Notes: generated from the sequence alone by a model not told the origin. A stretch of DNA of 64,000 nucleotides from Parapedobacter defluvii (GCF_014642075.1 NZ_BMIK01000009.1:124001-188000); one strand, 5' to 3'. Positions 27,463 through 36,747 are shown, counted from the stretch's first letter. Numbers and translations: made by a program.

Positions 27463-28806
27463 TTAGACGCCCGTGTAGTTCCAGGGGGTTATCGCTTTTA
27501 GTTCTGTTTTTACGTCATCGCTCACATTCAGGGTTTCAACAAATGCCTCGATTGTGGCTTCGGTAATCGCATCATTCGTTCGTGTCAGCTCTTTGAGTGC
27601 TTCATAGGGTTTGGGATATCCCTCCCTTCTAAGAATGGTTTGGATGGCTTCGGCTACGACCGCCCAATTCTGTTCTAAGTCGGCTTTCAACGCCGCCTCG
27701 TTGAGAATCAATTTTTTTAGCCCCCTCACCGTAGATTTGATGGCAATCAGGGTGTGGGCCAAAGGTACACCGATGTTGCGTAGCACCGTGGAATCCGTTA
27801 GATCACGTTGTAAACGGGATATCGGTAGTTTTGCCGCCAAATGTTCAAACAGGGCATTGGCTATTCCCAAATTGCCTTCTGCATTTTCGAAATCGATGGG
27901 ATTGACTTTGTGCGGCATAGCTGAAGAACCAATCTGCCCCTTTGTGATTTTCTGCTTAAAATAGTCCATGGAGATATAGGTCCAGATATCTCTACAGAGA
28001 TCGATCAAAATATTGTTAATACGTTTTAACGTATCACATTGTGCAGCGAAGTAATCGTAATGTTCGATCTGGGTAGTCGTCTGAGAACGCTGTAATCCCA
28101 ACGTTTCATTCACAAAGGCGTTGCCGAAAGCAATCCAATCTTGGTCGGGATAGGCTACTTTATGCGCATTGAAATTGCCGGTAGCACCGCCGAATTTGGC
28201 GGCGTTGGGTATGGACTTGAACAACGTCAGTTGGTTGTTCAATCGCTCGATAAATACCCGGATTTCTTTTCCAAGCCGGGTAGGAGACGCAGGCTGTCCA
28301 TGTGTACGGGCCAGCATTGGGATCACCGCCCACTCAAGTGCCAATTCTTCCAATGTGGAAATCAGGCTTTCCAGTTGCGGGATATATACCTGGGTGGCTG
28401 CTTCCTTCCACGAATAGGGAATAGCCGTATTGTTGATATCTTGTGACGTGAGCCCGAAGTGAATGAATTCCAGTGAATCAGTCAGTCCCAGCACTTCAAA
28501 TTTATCCTTTAGGAAATACTCAACCGCTTTTACGTCGTGATTAGTTTCCTTTTCTTTTTCCTTGATCCACTGGGCGTCTTCCAACGAAAAATGCCGATAG
28601 ATATCGCGCAATTTATCATCAAGGCTACCGTCAAAATGAATTAGCTGTGGAATGCCTGAATGACAAAGACTGATGAAATACTCAACCTCTACAAATACAC
28701 GATATTTGATCAGGGCATATTCTGAAAAAAAACCGGCTAACTCGTGTGTCGCCTGATGGTAACGACCATCCACCGGAGAGACAGCCATGAGCGGTGATAA
28801 CGTCAT
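27463..28806 (-). CDS. purB: adenylosuccinate lyase
   Basis: A 447-residue fumarase/aspartase-superfamily lyase that acts in two steps of purine synthesis (SAICAR to AICAR, adenylosuccinate to AMP), releasing fumarate. It starts with the MAVSPVDGRY type N-terminus of the E. coli-like group. The family signature GSSAMPHKVNPIDFENAEG is present, with the flexible-loop Ser, and TARTHGQPASPT-like ARTHGQPA supplies the catalytic His. The ATG at 28806 is chosen because the conserved N-terminus begins there. It is monocistronic, with its own promoter box 18 bp upstream. Confidence 0.96.
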   Translation of the reverse strand: MTLSPLMAVSPVDGRYHQATHELAGFFSEYALIKYRVFVEVEYFISLCHSGIPQLIHFDGSLDDKLRDIYRHFSLEDAQWIKEKEKETNHDVKAVEYFLKDKFEVLGLTDSLEFIHFGLTSQDINNTAIPYSWKEAATQVYIPQLESLISTLEELALEWAVIPMLARTHGQPASPTRLGKEIRVFIERLNNQLTLFKSIPNAAKFGGATGNFNAHKVAYPDQDWIAFGNAFVNETLGLQRSQTTTQIEHYDYFAAQCDTLKRINNILIDLCRDIWTYISMDYFKQKITKGQIGSSAMPHKVNPIDFENAEGNLGIANALFEHLAAKLPISRLQRDLTDSTVLRNIGVPLAHTLIAIKSTVRGLKKLILNEAALKADLEQNWAVVAEAIQTILRREGYPKPYEALKELTRTNDAITEATIEAFVETLNVSDDVKTELKAITPWNYTGV

Positions 28807-28824
28807 ACTGAAAATAGTTTTCCG

Positions 28825-28832
28825 CAAAGGTA
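28825..28832 (-). promoter_or_regulatory. -7 promoter box for purB
   Basis: TACCTTTG on the minus strand fits TAnnTTTG. A TTTCG (28853-28857) about 20 bp further upstream may serve as the -33 element. Confidence 0.55.
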
Positions 28833-28917
28833 GCTATTTGAACGGCGAAATGCGAAATACGAACGCAGAAATGACACATCCGCTAGTGGGATGGAACTAA
28901 TTTCGTCACTCATCCGG

Positions 28918-29112
28918 TCATGGAAGCGACGGGCTACCCAATGAGTCGGTCCTCATGGTCGTATCGGTTGTATCGCCCCATGTTGCCGTATCTTGGCCAA
29001 TTGAATCCGAAAGTGGAGGTGTGTCATTGGTGTCCTGTCGTTGTCCGGGGCCGCCGCAGGAAGCCATTCCGATTAATAATCCGCAAACTAGTACTAATCT
29101 AAGCGTTTTCAT
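28918..29112 (-). CDS. small Asp/Thr-rich lipoprotein
   Basis: A 64-residue protein with a lipoprotein signal (MKTLRLVLVCGLLIGMASC). The mature part of about 45 residues is almost entirely Asp, Thr, Ser, Gly and Pro, and is probably disordered. The ATG at 29112 is chosen because the signal peptide begins there. It lies 41 bp downstream of the SDR gene on the same strand and is probably co-transcribed with it. I recognise no family. Confidence 0.65.
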   Translation of the reverse strand: MKTLRLVLVCGLLIGMASCGGPGQRQDTNDTPPLSDSIGQDTATWGDTTDTTMRTDSLGSPSLP

Positions 29113-29153
29113 ACGATTGTTTTTATATGAGTAAAATGAATAATAAAATACCA

Positions 29154-30044
29154 TTAAATAGTGAGGCGTCCACCGGTAACCGGAAGCGTTGCACCTGAGA
29201 TGTAGTTAGCCTCATCCGAAGCAAGAAACACATAGGCAGGTGCTACTTCCACGGGTTGGCCCGGTCGTTCAAAGGGTGTATTTTCGCCAAAATGTTCGTG
29301 ATCGGGAATTGTTGAAGGAATGAGTGGTGTCCATATCGGTCCCGGCGCTACGGCATTCACGCGGATACCTTTGCCCTGTTCCAGCAATATCTGGCTGAGA
29401 TTGGCCGTAAAATTTTGGATAGCCGCTTTGGTGGCCGCATAAGGCAACAGCGTAGGATTGGGTTCATAAGCATTCACCGAGGTGGTATTGATGATGCTTG
29501 AACCGGGCGGCATATGCGGTTGTGCAGCCTTACAAAGGTAAAACATGCTGTGTATGTTGACGGCAAATGTTTTTTCCCACTCCCATGCTGGGATATCCTG
29601 TAAGGTCTCACGGGACATTTGGTACGCGGCATTGTTTACCAAAATATCGATTTTACCGAACTCTTTTAGGACGGTCTCAATGATCTTCTGACAATGTTGT
29701 TCCGAACTGATATCACCTTTTACCGATAGCGCTTTTCTGCCCGCTTCCTCGACGTATTTCAGCGTATCCTGTGCATCGCGGTCTTCCGTATCGTCTAAGT
29801 AGCTGATCACAATATCAGCTCCTTCCCGGGCAAATGCGATGGCCACCGCCTTTCCGATGCCCGAGTCGCCGCCGGTTATAAGGGCCACTTTACCTGTTAG
29901 CCTGTCTTTGCCGCGATACGATTGCTCACCATGATCCGCTTTTGGATCCATCGCTCCCTCGGTTCCGGGAACCTCTTGTGGTCTCCGCGGGAAGGGTGGC
30001 TTGGGATATTTGGCCGTTGGGTCCGTCTTTTTATCTGTCGTCAT
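29154..30044 (-). CDS. SDR oxidoreductase, general-stress type (YghA/GsiB-39-like)
   Basis: A 296-residue SDR with the ~45-residue Pro/Lys-rich N-terminal extension typical of the YghA/general stress protein 39 group. The cofactor motif is TGGDSGIG, NNAAYQ corresponds to NNAG, and the catalytic YAATK follows a Ser in INTTSVNAYEP. Relatives are NADP-dependent aldehyde or alcohol reductases induced by stress. It is divergent from the keto-sugar operon A, whose first gene is a different SDR; the two are not close paralogues. Confidence 0.88.
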   Translation of the reverse strand: MTTDKKTDPTAKYPKPPFPRRPQEVPGTEGAMDPKADHGEQSYRGKDRLTGKVALITGGDSGIGKAVAIAFAREGADIVISYLDDTEDRDAQDTLKYVEEAGRKALSVKGDISSEQHCQKIIETVLKEFGKIDILVNNAAYQMSRETLQDIPAWEWEKTFAVNIHSMFYLCKAAQPHMPPGSSIINTTSVNAYEPNPTLLPYAATKAAIQNFTANLSQILLEQGKGIRVNAVAPGPIWTPLIPSTIPDHEHFGENTPFERPGQPVEVAPAYVFLASDEANYISGATLPVTGGRLTI

Positions 30045-30140
30045 GGATTTTTTCTATTATGTTGCCGTTTTGTTTCTCAGGCTAACAATCGAGTCTTTGG
30101 ATGGTTTCATTTTTATGAGATCAACCCTCGGCTTAACCTT

Positions 30141-30176
30141 AAAATATGTGTAAAAACCGATCAGAAAGTATCAAAA
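30141..30176 (+). promoter_or_regulatory. shared operator-like element, copy 1 (operon A)
   Basis: A 36-bp sequence whose right half, AACCGATCAGAAAGTATC plus AAAA (30155-30176), recurs with one mismatch at 36901-36922 upstream of operon B. ATCA half-sites at 30160 and 30170 are 10 bp apart, one helical turn. The element ends 18 bp before the TAnnTTTG box. It is a probable activator or repressor site, with the AraC-family protein at 35857-36747 as the natural candidate. Confidence 0.7.
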
Positions 30177-30194
30177 TGCTCGTCGGTCTCCATG

Positions 30195-30202
30195 TATTTT
30201 TG
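30195..30202 (+). promoter_or_regulatory. -7 promoter box of operon A
   Basis: TATTTTTG matches TAnnTTTG, 38 bp before the first ATG. No good -33 TTTG is present; the shared element occupies that position, as expected for an activator-dependent promoter. Confidence 0.6.
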
Positions 30203-30240
30203 CTGTATAGGGTCTCCTTTGATAACACAAAGTCCTTGTT

Positions 30241-31065
30241 ATGTTGAAAAAATCAGAAAATGATCGACTCCCGCTCGCCCGCAAGAAAATCGTCATTATA
30301 GGCGGAACGGCTGGCATCGGCCTTTCGGCAGCAAAAGCATTTGTTAGGCGAGGGGCAAAAGTGGTTTCCGTTGGGCGGGATCCCGTTAACAACGAGCATG
30401 CGGAAAATGAATTGGCAGGTTCGGGACTGATTTTTCCGGGAGATGCTATGCAAGCCGGAACCGCTGCTGAAGCAATCGAATTGTGTATACGGGCTTGGGG
30501 TGGCTTTGATGGGCTTTATCACGTAGCGGGTGGCAGTGGCCGGAAGATGGGGGATGGGCCGCTGCATGAAATCACGCCGGAAGGGTGGCAGCATACATTA
30601 AATTTGAACCTGACGTCGGTAATGTTCTCTAACCAAGCAGCGGTACGGGCGTTTTTGCGTGAGAAAAGAGGGGGCACTATTTTAAACATGGGATCGGTAT
30701 TGGCTGATGCACCTGCATCCCATTATTTCGCTACTCATGCCTATGCGGCTGCCAAGGCCGCTATCATTGGTTTTTCGAAATCCATCGCAGCTTATTACAG
30801 CGCCCACAATATCCGGGTTAATGTGATTGCCCCAGGTCTTGTGGCCACGCCTATGGCGCAAAGAGCGGCTGGAGACGCTGAAATTATGCATTTTATTCAG
30901 ACCAAACAGCCCCTTGGTGGCGGCCGAATTGCCGATCCCTCCGATCTCGATGGTGCTGCATGTTATTTTATGTCGGATCTCTCCAGGTTTACGACCGGAC
31001 AAGTATTGTCTGTCGATGGTGGATGGGCACTAAGTGATGGTCAGCTTCAGTCAAGGAATGATTAA
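30241..31065 (+). CDS. SDR family oxidoreductase, first gene of operon A
   Basis: A 274-residue classical SDR. The cofactor loop is GGTAGIGLSAA near residues 20-30. The NNAG position reads VAGGSG, a Ser lies in NMGSVLAD, the catalytic motif is YAAAKAAI, and the family C-terminus DGGW is present. An Arg near the end of strand 2 (SVGRD) suggests NADP(H) preference. It begins a tight operon with a ROK protein 2 bp downstream. In this setting it is a candidate sugar or keto-sugar dehydrogenase; the substrate is unproven. Confidence 0.88.
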   Translation: MLKKSENDRLPLARKKIVIIGGTAGIGLSAAKAFVRRGAKVVSVGRDPVNNEHAENELAGSGLIFPGDAMQAGTAAEAIELCIRAWGGFDGLYHVAGGSGRKMGDGPLHEITPEGWQHTLNLNLTSVMFSNQAAVRAFLREKRGGTILNMGSVLADAPASHYFATHAYAAAKAAIIGFSKSIAAYYSAHNIRVNVIAPGLVATPMAQRAAGDAEIMHFIQTKQPLGGGRIADPSDLDGAACYFMSDLSRFTTGQVLSVDGGWALSDGQLQSRND

Positions 31066-31067
31066 TT

Positions 31068-32015
31068 ATGGGTACGGCTACAGCAATAGGGATTGATTTG
31101 GGAGGAACCAATATAAAGGGGGCTTTGGTAGACATGTCTGGAAAGATTATCCATCGGATGACGCAGGCTACCAACTGTTTTGGAGGAGAAAAAGACAACG
31201 GTCAACGTTGGAAAAAGGCCATCTTTCAAATGGTGGCTGAATTGAAAAAAAGAAGTGCTGTGGCGGCAGTTGGAATAGCGGCGCCGGGTTTGCCTAACGC
31301 TGCCAATTCCGCAATACGGCTCATGCCGGAAAGGTTGGAGGGGCTGGCGCATTTTGTTTGGGCTGATTATTTAAGGGAGAAGTCCGTTTGGGTGTTAAAC
31401 GATGCACACGCGGCACTGATTGCCGAGGCTAGATTTGGTGTAGCAAAAGGATCAAAGAATGTAGTTATGCTGACACTGGGAACGGGGGTAGGTGGGGGTA
31501 TCCTGATCGACGGAAAGCTGTATCAGGGTAAGGATCAGATGGCCGGCCACTTGGGACACATGACGCTGGATGTTGATCGTGAAGATGCCGGTATCACAGG
31601 CATGCCCGGAACCCTGGAGGATGCGATTGGAAGCGCAACCATATTTAAAAGGTCTTTTGGACGATTTGCATCAACCAATGATTTGGTAGAAGCTTATAAG
31701 GGTGGAGATCATTTTGCTACCTATGTGTGGCTGAATGCAGTCCGTAAATTGGCGTTGGGTTTATGCTCCCTGAACAACTTGCTATCGCCTGACCTTTTTA
31801 TACTGGGAGGAGGAATTACCCATACCAGCGATGCGTTGTATAAACCGTTAGCCGACTTTATGGACGTGTATGCGTGGAAAAACGCAGGCCGGAAAACACC
31901 CGTATTGCAAGCGCATTATTCGGATATGGCGGGCGCAGTAGGTGCGGCTGGTTTTGCATTTTTAAAAATGGGCATAATCGGTGGCAATGACGTTGACGTT
32001 ACGCTGCCGGTTTGA
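31068..32015 (+). CDS. ROK family protein, probable sugar kinase lacking zinc cysteines
   Basis: A 315-residue ASKHA-fold ROK protein. The phosphate-1 motif is DLGGTNIKGA (residues 10-19), the catalytic Asp is in LNDAH (110-114), and the phosphate-2 motif is LGTGVGGG (137-144). The His of the zinc site is kept in AGHLGH (159-164), but the usual CxCGxxGCxE cysteines are absent (GITGMPGTLED instead). It has no DNA-binding domain, so it is more likely a kinase than a repressor. It starts 2 bp after the SDR gene. The likely reaction is ATP-dependent phosphorylation of a hexose-like product of this operon. Confidence 0.85.
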   Translation: MGTATAIGIDLGGTNIKGALVDMSGKIIHRMTQATNCFGGEKDNGQRWKKAIFQMVAELKKRSAVAAVGIAAPGLPNAANSAIRLMPERLEGLAHFVWADYLREKSVWVLNDAHAALIAEARFGVAKGSKNVVMLTLGTGVGGGILIDGKLYQGKDQMAGHLGHMTLDVDREDAGITGMPGTLEDAIGSATIFKRSFGRFASTNDLVEAYKGGDHFATYVWLNAVRKLALGLCSLNNLLSPDLFILGGGITHTSDALYKPLADFMDVYAWKNAGRKTPVLQAHYSDMAGAVGAAGFAFLKMGIIGGNDVDVTLPV

Positions 32016-32040
32016 TTTGAACATTTTACGATAGAAGGAG

Positions 32041-32841
32041 ATGGATGTCATACAGGATTACATAGAAAAATGCCGGGAGATTGTAACGGCCATCGAAGAT
32101 CAAAAAAGTGAAATTCGAGTGGCCGCCACCTGGTTTGCTGAAACCATTTTGGCCGGACGTATGGTTCATGTGTTCGGTTCGGGTCACAGCCGTATCATGG
32201 CTGAGGAAATGTGGCCCCGATACGGTTCATTTCCCGGGTTTAATCCCATTGTGGAACTTTCGCTGACGTTCCACAATTTGGTGGTCGGTGCCAATGGTCA
32301 GCGGCAAGCCATGTTTTTGGAAAACGTATCGGGACTAGCGGCCCGGATACTCCGCAATTTCGATCTGAGTGCGCAGGATACGGTACTCATCATATCATCC
32401 AGCGGCTGCAATGTAGTACCGATTGAAATGGCCGCCTGTTTCAGGGAACAGGGCATACGGGTTGTCGCGTTGGTAACGAGGAAACATGCCGAGCAAAGTA
32501 TAAGTAAACGGCCGGATGGCAAAAAACTGACAGACTTTGCCGATTTAGTGCTGGACTCGGGGGCACCGCTGGGCGATGCCATGGTGAAAATTCCGGGACT
32601 GGAGACCCCGGTTTCTCCGGGTTCGACAGTAGGGGGAGCAGTGATGATCAATGCACTGAAAGCGGAAGTGGCACGTTTACTTACCGAGGCGGGGCATCCG
32701 CCTACGGTTTTAAGCGGTGCCAGCACCGTCGGTGCCGAACGCTCGGCGCAACTCTTTGAAAAGGCCTACGATGAACATGCCCATCGTTTAGCACGCCTGT
32801 ATCAATCGGTGGGTGAATCTAACCCTAATGGAAACGTATGA
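32041..32841 (+). CDS. SIS domain protein (UPF0309 type)
   Basis: A 266-residue protein with one SIS phosphosugar-binding domain. It has the first glycine loop VFGSGHSRIMAEE, the second serine motif IISSSGCN, and a C-terminal region (SPGSTVGGAVMINALKAE) typical of the UPF0309 group. SIS domains isomerise, bind or cleave phosphosugars. It follows the ROK kinase, so it may act on the phosphorylated sugar the kinase makes. The exact reaction is unknown. The start lies 25 bp after the ROK stop. Confidence 0.85.
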   Translation: MDVIQDYIEKCREIVTAIEDQKSEIRVAATWFAETILAGRMVHVFGSGHSRIMAEEMWPRYGSFPGFNPIVELSLTFHNLVVGANGQRQAMFLENVSGLAARILRNFDLSAQDTVLIISSSGCNVVPIEMAACFREQGIRVVALVTRKHAEQSISKRPDGKKLTDFADLVLDSGAPLGDAMVKIPGLETPVSPGSTVGGAVMINALKAEVARLLTEAGHPPTVLSGASTVGAERSAQLFEKAYDEHAHRLARLYQSVGESNPNGNV

Positions 32842-32850
32842 TATTGGACT

Positions 32851-34224
32851 ATGACAACGCTAATCAATCATCAACAGGTTCCTTTATTGACCCGCACGGA
32901 TATTTTGGTTATCGGAGCAGGCTCAGCAGGATGCTTGGCGGCTCTTGCAGCGGCGCATGCAGGAAAGCACAAAGTCATGCTCATCGAGCGGTACGGTTTT
33001 GCGGGCGGTACATCAACCCAGATGCTGGATACGTTCTACGGTTTTTTTACGCCCGGCGATGAACCCAAAAAGGTGGTGTCCGGATTGCCGGACACGATTG
33101 TAGATGCGTTATCTTCAACAGGCGATATGTTTCTACGACCTAATACCTATGGAGCTGGCACCGGTGTGAATTACAACCCCGAGCGACTCAAATATGTGTG
33201 GGACAAGAAAATCGTGGAAGCGGGCATTCAACTGCTGCTTCATACCACCCTCGTTGACGTTGCAAGGGAAGGAACCGAACGCTACCTCTGTATACTCTGG
33301 AATAAGGGTGGTTTTTGTAAGGTCGCGGCAAAACGGGTGATTGATGCATCCGGCGATGCCGATTTCTGCCACCTTGCTGGCTTCGGGTATGAAGTAGCCG
33401 GTGAGATCGAGCCTGCGCAAAGCATGACAACCACCTTCCGCATGAGCAACGTCGACCTGGATACGTTTAAAAAAGCGGGTGGCAAGCAACTGTTGAACGA
33501 ACGGATGAAAGCGGCGTATGAATCGGGGAAATATGCATTACCGCGGAAGGAAGGATCGGTGCATGAAATGTGCCAGCAAGGATGTGTGTCGACGGTTGCA
33601 GTAAAAGTATCTGATTTGCATGCATTGGATGCTGCGGAATTGACACGTGCCGAAATAACCGGAAGAAAACAAGCGTTTAACTACGAGGATTTTTTCAGGA
33701 ACGAAATTCCGGGTTATGGGGCCGCCCAGATCATTGGGCTGTCTCATCAGATCGGTGTCCGCGAAACGCGACGGGTGTATGGAGAGGCCCGTCTTACCAA
33801 AGCGGACTGTATGGCCGGAGATATTCCGCACGACCGTATTTTTCTGTGCGGCGCTCCCATTGAAGACCACCGAAAAGGGGATCAGGGAGCAGATGAAACG
33901 TATTGGCAATACATTCCGAACGATGGTGTATACGGTGTGCCTTACGGCACAATTGTGCCACGCGGCAGTGAACAAGCCTGGGTGGTCGGGCGATGTTTTT
34001 CGGCCACGCACGATGCACATGCTTCCTGTCGGTCCATGGCACAGACGATGTCCATGGGGCAAGCAGCAGGGTTGGCAGCGGCAATCACCCTCGACCGGGA
34101 TATCGCTGCCGATGAAATGAATATAACCATGCTGCATGACAGGCTGACCGAGATAGGGGCTATCCTCGAGGTGCCCAAACGGATCGCCGATACCAGCCGG
34201 CACGGTTGGGCAAACAATAAATAA
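32851..34224 (+). CDS. FAD-dependent oxidoreductase (FAD_oxidored type)
   Basis: A 457-residue flavoprotein. The N-terminal dinucleotide motif is VIGAGSAGCLAALAAA, followed by IERYGFAGGTSTQ, which corresponds to the ribose-binding acid and the family's GG-T motif. The C-terminal FAD-contact motif is CRSMAQTMSMGQAAGLAAA. No signal peptide is seen, so it is cytoplasmic. Family members are often found with sugar-catabolic genes in Bacteroidota and planctomycetes; the electron acceptor and substrate are not established. It starts 9 bp after the SIS gene. Confidence 0.85.
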   Translation: MTTLINHQQVPLLTRTDILVIGAGSAGCLAALAAAHAGKHKVMLIERYGFAGGTSTQMLDTFYGFFTPGDEPKKVVSGLPDTIVDALSSTGDMFLRPNTYGAGTGVNYNPERLKYVWDKKIVEAGIQLLLHTTLVDVAREGTERYLCILWNKGGFCKVAAKRVIDASGDADFCHLAGFGYEVAGEIEPAQSMTTTFRMSNVDLDTFKKAGGKQLLNERMKAAYESGKYALPRKEGSVHEMCQQGCVSTVAVKVSDLHALDAAELTRAEITGRKQAFNYEDFFRNEIPGYGAAQIIGLSHQIGVRETRRVYGEARLTKADCMAGDIPHDRIFLCGAPIEDHRKGDQGADETYWQYIPNDGVYGVPYGTIVPRGSEQAWVVGRCFSATHDAHASCRSMAQTMSMGQAAGLAAAITLDRDIAADEMNITMLHDRLTEIGAILEVPKRIADTSRHGWANNK

Positions 34225-34234
34225 GGACTGACAG

Positions 34235-35197
34235 ATGAAGGCACAAACTTTTGTCCGGACGGTAATGGGGGATATAGCGCCCCAAAACCTGGGTCTTACC
34301 TATTCCCATGAGCACATTGTGATCGAGGAAAGTTTTCCTACGCTGCAGAATCCCCTGTTTCTGCTTAACGATACCGATCGGATCTCCGAGGAATTATTGG
34401 CTTTTTATGCAGCCGGAGGCCGGGCCATGGTGGATACCATGCCCGCCAATTGCGGCAGGAACATCCATAAGATGGCAACGGTATCGCGCAATACCGGCGT
34501 GCACATCATCGCCGCCACCGGTATCCATTTGGAAATGTATTACCCGCCCAATCACTGGCGGTATGTGTATACCGAAAATCAACTTACACAGCTTTTTATC
34601 GAAGACGTGACGTTGGGTATCGATGCGCACGATTACAACGGCCCATATGTGGATCGCACTCCCTATAAAGCGGGGATGATTAAGCTAGCTACGGGAGACG
34701 AAAACATCACGGCACACCAGGAAAAAATATTCCACGCAGTGGTTAATACACATCGGGAGACCGGAGTGCCCATCCTGACGCACACAAATGCTGGTAAGCA
34801 TGCGATCGAGCAGGTAAAACTATTCGAAAAATTGGGGGCCGATCTAAGGCATGTGGTAATTTCTCATGTAGACCGCTATCCGGATGTTGGCTACCATAAC
34901 GCACTCCTGGAAACCGGTGTCTGTGTGGAATATGACAGCGCATTCCGGTGGAAAAAGGAAGAAGCCAATTGGACCTATCAGCTGCTGGAAGCATTACTCG
35001 GGGATTTTCCCGATCAGATTACCATGGGAATGGATGCTGCCAAGCATAGCTATTGGAAATCCTATGGAGGCGCGCCGGGACTTGATTTTTTGTTAACTAC
35101 TTTTAAGAGGGATTTAGAGTCAATGGGATTAAGCCGGTATTATGAACGGATATTTATCCGGAATCCCGCAGCGCTTTACACATTTGCAAATCATTGA
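34235..35197 (+). CDS. phosphotriesterase-family metallohydrolase (lactonase-like)
   Basis: A 320-residue amidohydrolase-fold protein. The N-terminal metal motif YSHEH has ligands H25 and H27. A candidate bridging Lys is in AGMIKLATG, and later ligands are His in LTHTNAG, His in ISHVDRY and Asp in MGMDAAKH. Known family members hydrolyse phosphotriesters, lactones or acylated compounds. Next to sugar oxidoreductases, lactone opening after sugar oxidation is the most reasonable role, but this is inference. It is separated from the FAD enzyme by 10 bp. Confidence 0.85.
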   Translation: MKAQTFVRTVMGDIAPQNLGLTYSHEHIVIEESFPTLQNPLFLLNDTDRISEELLAFYAAGGRAMVDTMPANCGRNIHKMATVSRNTGVHIIAATGIHLEMYYPPNHWRYVYTENQLTQLFIEDVTLGIDAHDYNGPYVDRTPYKAGMIKLATGDENITAHQEKIFHAVVNTHRETGVPILTHTNAGKHAIEQVKLFEKLGADLRHVVISHVDRYPDVGYHNALLETGVCVEYDSAFRWKKEEANWTYQLLEALLGDFPDQITMGMDAAKHSYWKSYGGAPGLDFLLTTFKRDLESMGLSRYYERIFIRNPAALYTFANH

Positions 35198-35218
35198 ATG
35201 GAAATAATAAAGAACACC

Positions 35219-35860
35219 ATGGAAAAACTGTCTATTTTTGTTTCTTGTATCTTTCTGTTGGCTATGTATTCTTGCGGCCCACAAAATGACCATACCTCTA
35301 CCGATTGGCAGCCGCTTTTCAACCATCAAAATCTGGACGGTTGGCATGCTTCTCCCGGAGGAACCTGGCAGGTGGAAGATGGATGTATTGTGGGTAAAAG
35401 TTCTGCCGACGAACCCCTTCACGGGATTTTGCTGCACGATGGTATATACGACGATTTTAAATTAAAAGTAGTTTACAAGGCCATCGAAGGCAACAGCGGT
35501 GTGTATTTCCGGGTTGAGGAGGTTGATGATCCCGTCCACGTCTACGGACTTCAGGCAGAAATAGATCCGGAAAAAGATGCGGGTGGATTATACGAAACCG
35601 GGGGACGGAACTGGGTGGTACAGCCTACACCCGAAGATGTCAAAAAATGGTATAAACCCGATGAATGGAATGAAATGGTGATCGTTTGCAAGGGACGAGA
35701 CCTGGCGGTTTTCCTCAATGGTTATAAAACGGCCGAGCTTCACGATGACCCGGGAAGGACGAGTGGCTTGATCGGATTACAATTGCATGGAAACATGGAC
35801 ATGGACGTCCGGTTCAAGGACATCCTGATCATGGAAAACCCCGACGACTTAAACCCTTAG
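35219..35860 (+). CDS. DUF1080 (3-keto-disaccharide hydrolase family) lipoprotein
   Basis: A 213-residue exported lipoprotein. The signal peptide ends at Cys19 (LLAMYSC), and one DUF1080 domain follows with a concanavalin-like jelly-roll pattern: LFNHQNLDGW, WQVEDGCIVGK, NSGVYFRV, and the end motif VRFKDILI. Pfam names the family after cleavage of 3-keto-disaccharides. I use the ATG at 35219 because it gives a proper lipoprotein signal; an ATG at 35198 directly after the previous stop adds seven residues. It is the last gene of operon A and overlaps the convergent AraC-family gene by 4 bp. Confidence 0.87.
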   Translation: MEKLSIFVSCIFLLAMYSCGPQNDHTSTDWQPLFNHQNLDGWHASPGGTWQVEDGCIVGKSSADEPLHGILLHDGIYDDFKLKVVYKAIEGNSGVYFRVEEVDDPVHVYGLQAEIDPEKDAGGLYETGGRNWVVQPTPEDVKKWYKPDEWNEMVIVCKGRDLAVFLNGYKTAELHDDPGRTSGLIGLQLHGNMDMDVRFKDILIMENPDDLNP

Positions 35861-36747
35861 GCGCTGGTGAGGTAAGCGACATCGGAAAGCGCATCCTGTT
35901 TATATTGCAACGGAGACTTATCCGTTATTCGCTTAAATTGCCTGTTGAAGTTGGACATATTGTTAAACCCGCTCTCATAGCAGATCTGCGAAATATTGTA
36001 ATTCTCTTCCACTAACAGTTTGCAGGCGTAGCCGATCCTGATTTCGTTGAGAAAACTTGAGAATGCCTTCCGCGTGCAGGACTTGAAGAAACGGCAAAAC
36101 GTAGGGACGGACATATTGGCAACCTTGGCTACATCTGCAAGCCCGATGTTCTTACGGAAATTTGCCATGATGTATTCATGAACCTTGGTCATCCGGTCGT
36201 TGTCGGCCACCGTATGCTGCTGCACATAGCCCGGACTTGCCAATGCAACGGCCTCTTCGCTCAGTGCTAAAATTTCAAGAATGCTCAGCAGCTGCAATAT
36301 TCGTTTGTATCCGTTTAAGTTGAACATTTCGTGCATCATGTCTGCCACGCGCTGCCGGGTTTCGCCGATGATTTTCAAGCCGCACTGTGACTTGTGGAAA
36401 AGTTTTCTAACCGGTGACATTTCGGGAATATTGAAGAATTCCTTTCCCAGGAAATCTTCGTTGAAATGAATGACAATCGCTTCAGCGGTAAGCGATGGAT
36501 TGTTTTCATAGTAAGCAGGATCATTTTGATAACAATGTGGCAGATTGGGGCCCAATAGCACCAAATCACCGTCAAAAAAAGGCTCTTCATGATTTCCCAC
36601 GGTTCGCTTGCCCGTACTTTTTACGACAAGCACCAATTCATATTCAGGATGACAATGCCAGGGAGTTGGATAATACGGATAGACATCCTTTTGCAGAACA
36701 AACGAGTACTTCGGATCTAAAATCAATTTTTCTTGCCTCGGTTTCAT
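35857..36747 (-). CDS. AraC family transcriptional regulator with cupin sensor domain
   Basis: A 296-residue regulator. The N-terminal cupin-like ligand domain includes PWHCHPEYELVLV, GDLVLLGPNLPH. The C-terminal two-helix-turn-helix DNA-binding domain (residues ~190-290) includes LADVAKVANMSVPTFCRFF and ISQICYESGFNNMSNFNRQF. It sits between operons A and B on the opposite strand. Both operons carry the same operator-like element with half-sites one turn apart, as AraC-type proteins prefer. It is therefore the probable regulator of both, sensing a sugar or keto-sugar through the cupin. Confidence 0.92.
   Translation of the reverse strand: MKPRQEKLILDPKYSFVLQKDVYPYYPTPWHCHPEYELVLVVKSTGKRTVGNHEEPFFDGDLVLLGPNLPHCYQNDPAYYENNPSLTAEAIVIHFNEDFLGKEFFNIPEMSPVRKLFHKSQCGLKIIGETRQRVADMMHEMFNLNGYKRILQLLSILEILALSEEAVALASPGYVQQHTVADNDRMTKVHEYIMANFRKNIGLADVAKVANMSVPTFCRFFKSCTRKAFSSFLNEIRIGYACKLLVEENYNISQICYESGFNNMSNFNRQFKRITDKSPLQYKQDALSDVAYLTSA

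Noticed and set aside
33538-34203. 221-codon minus-strand frame inside the FAD oxidoreductase gene
   Set aside because: No domain or signal is visible, and the plus-strand gene is complete with FAD motifs and tight operon spacing.
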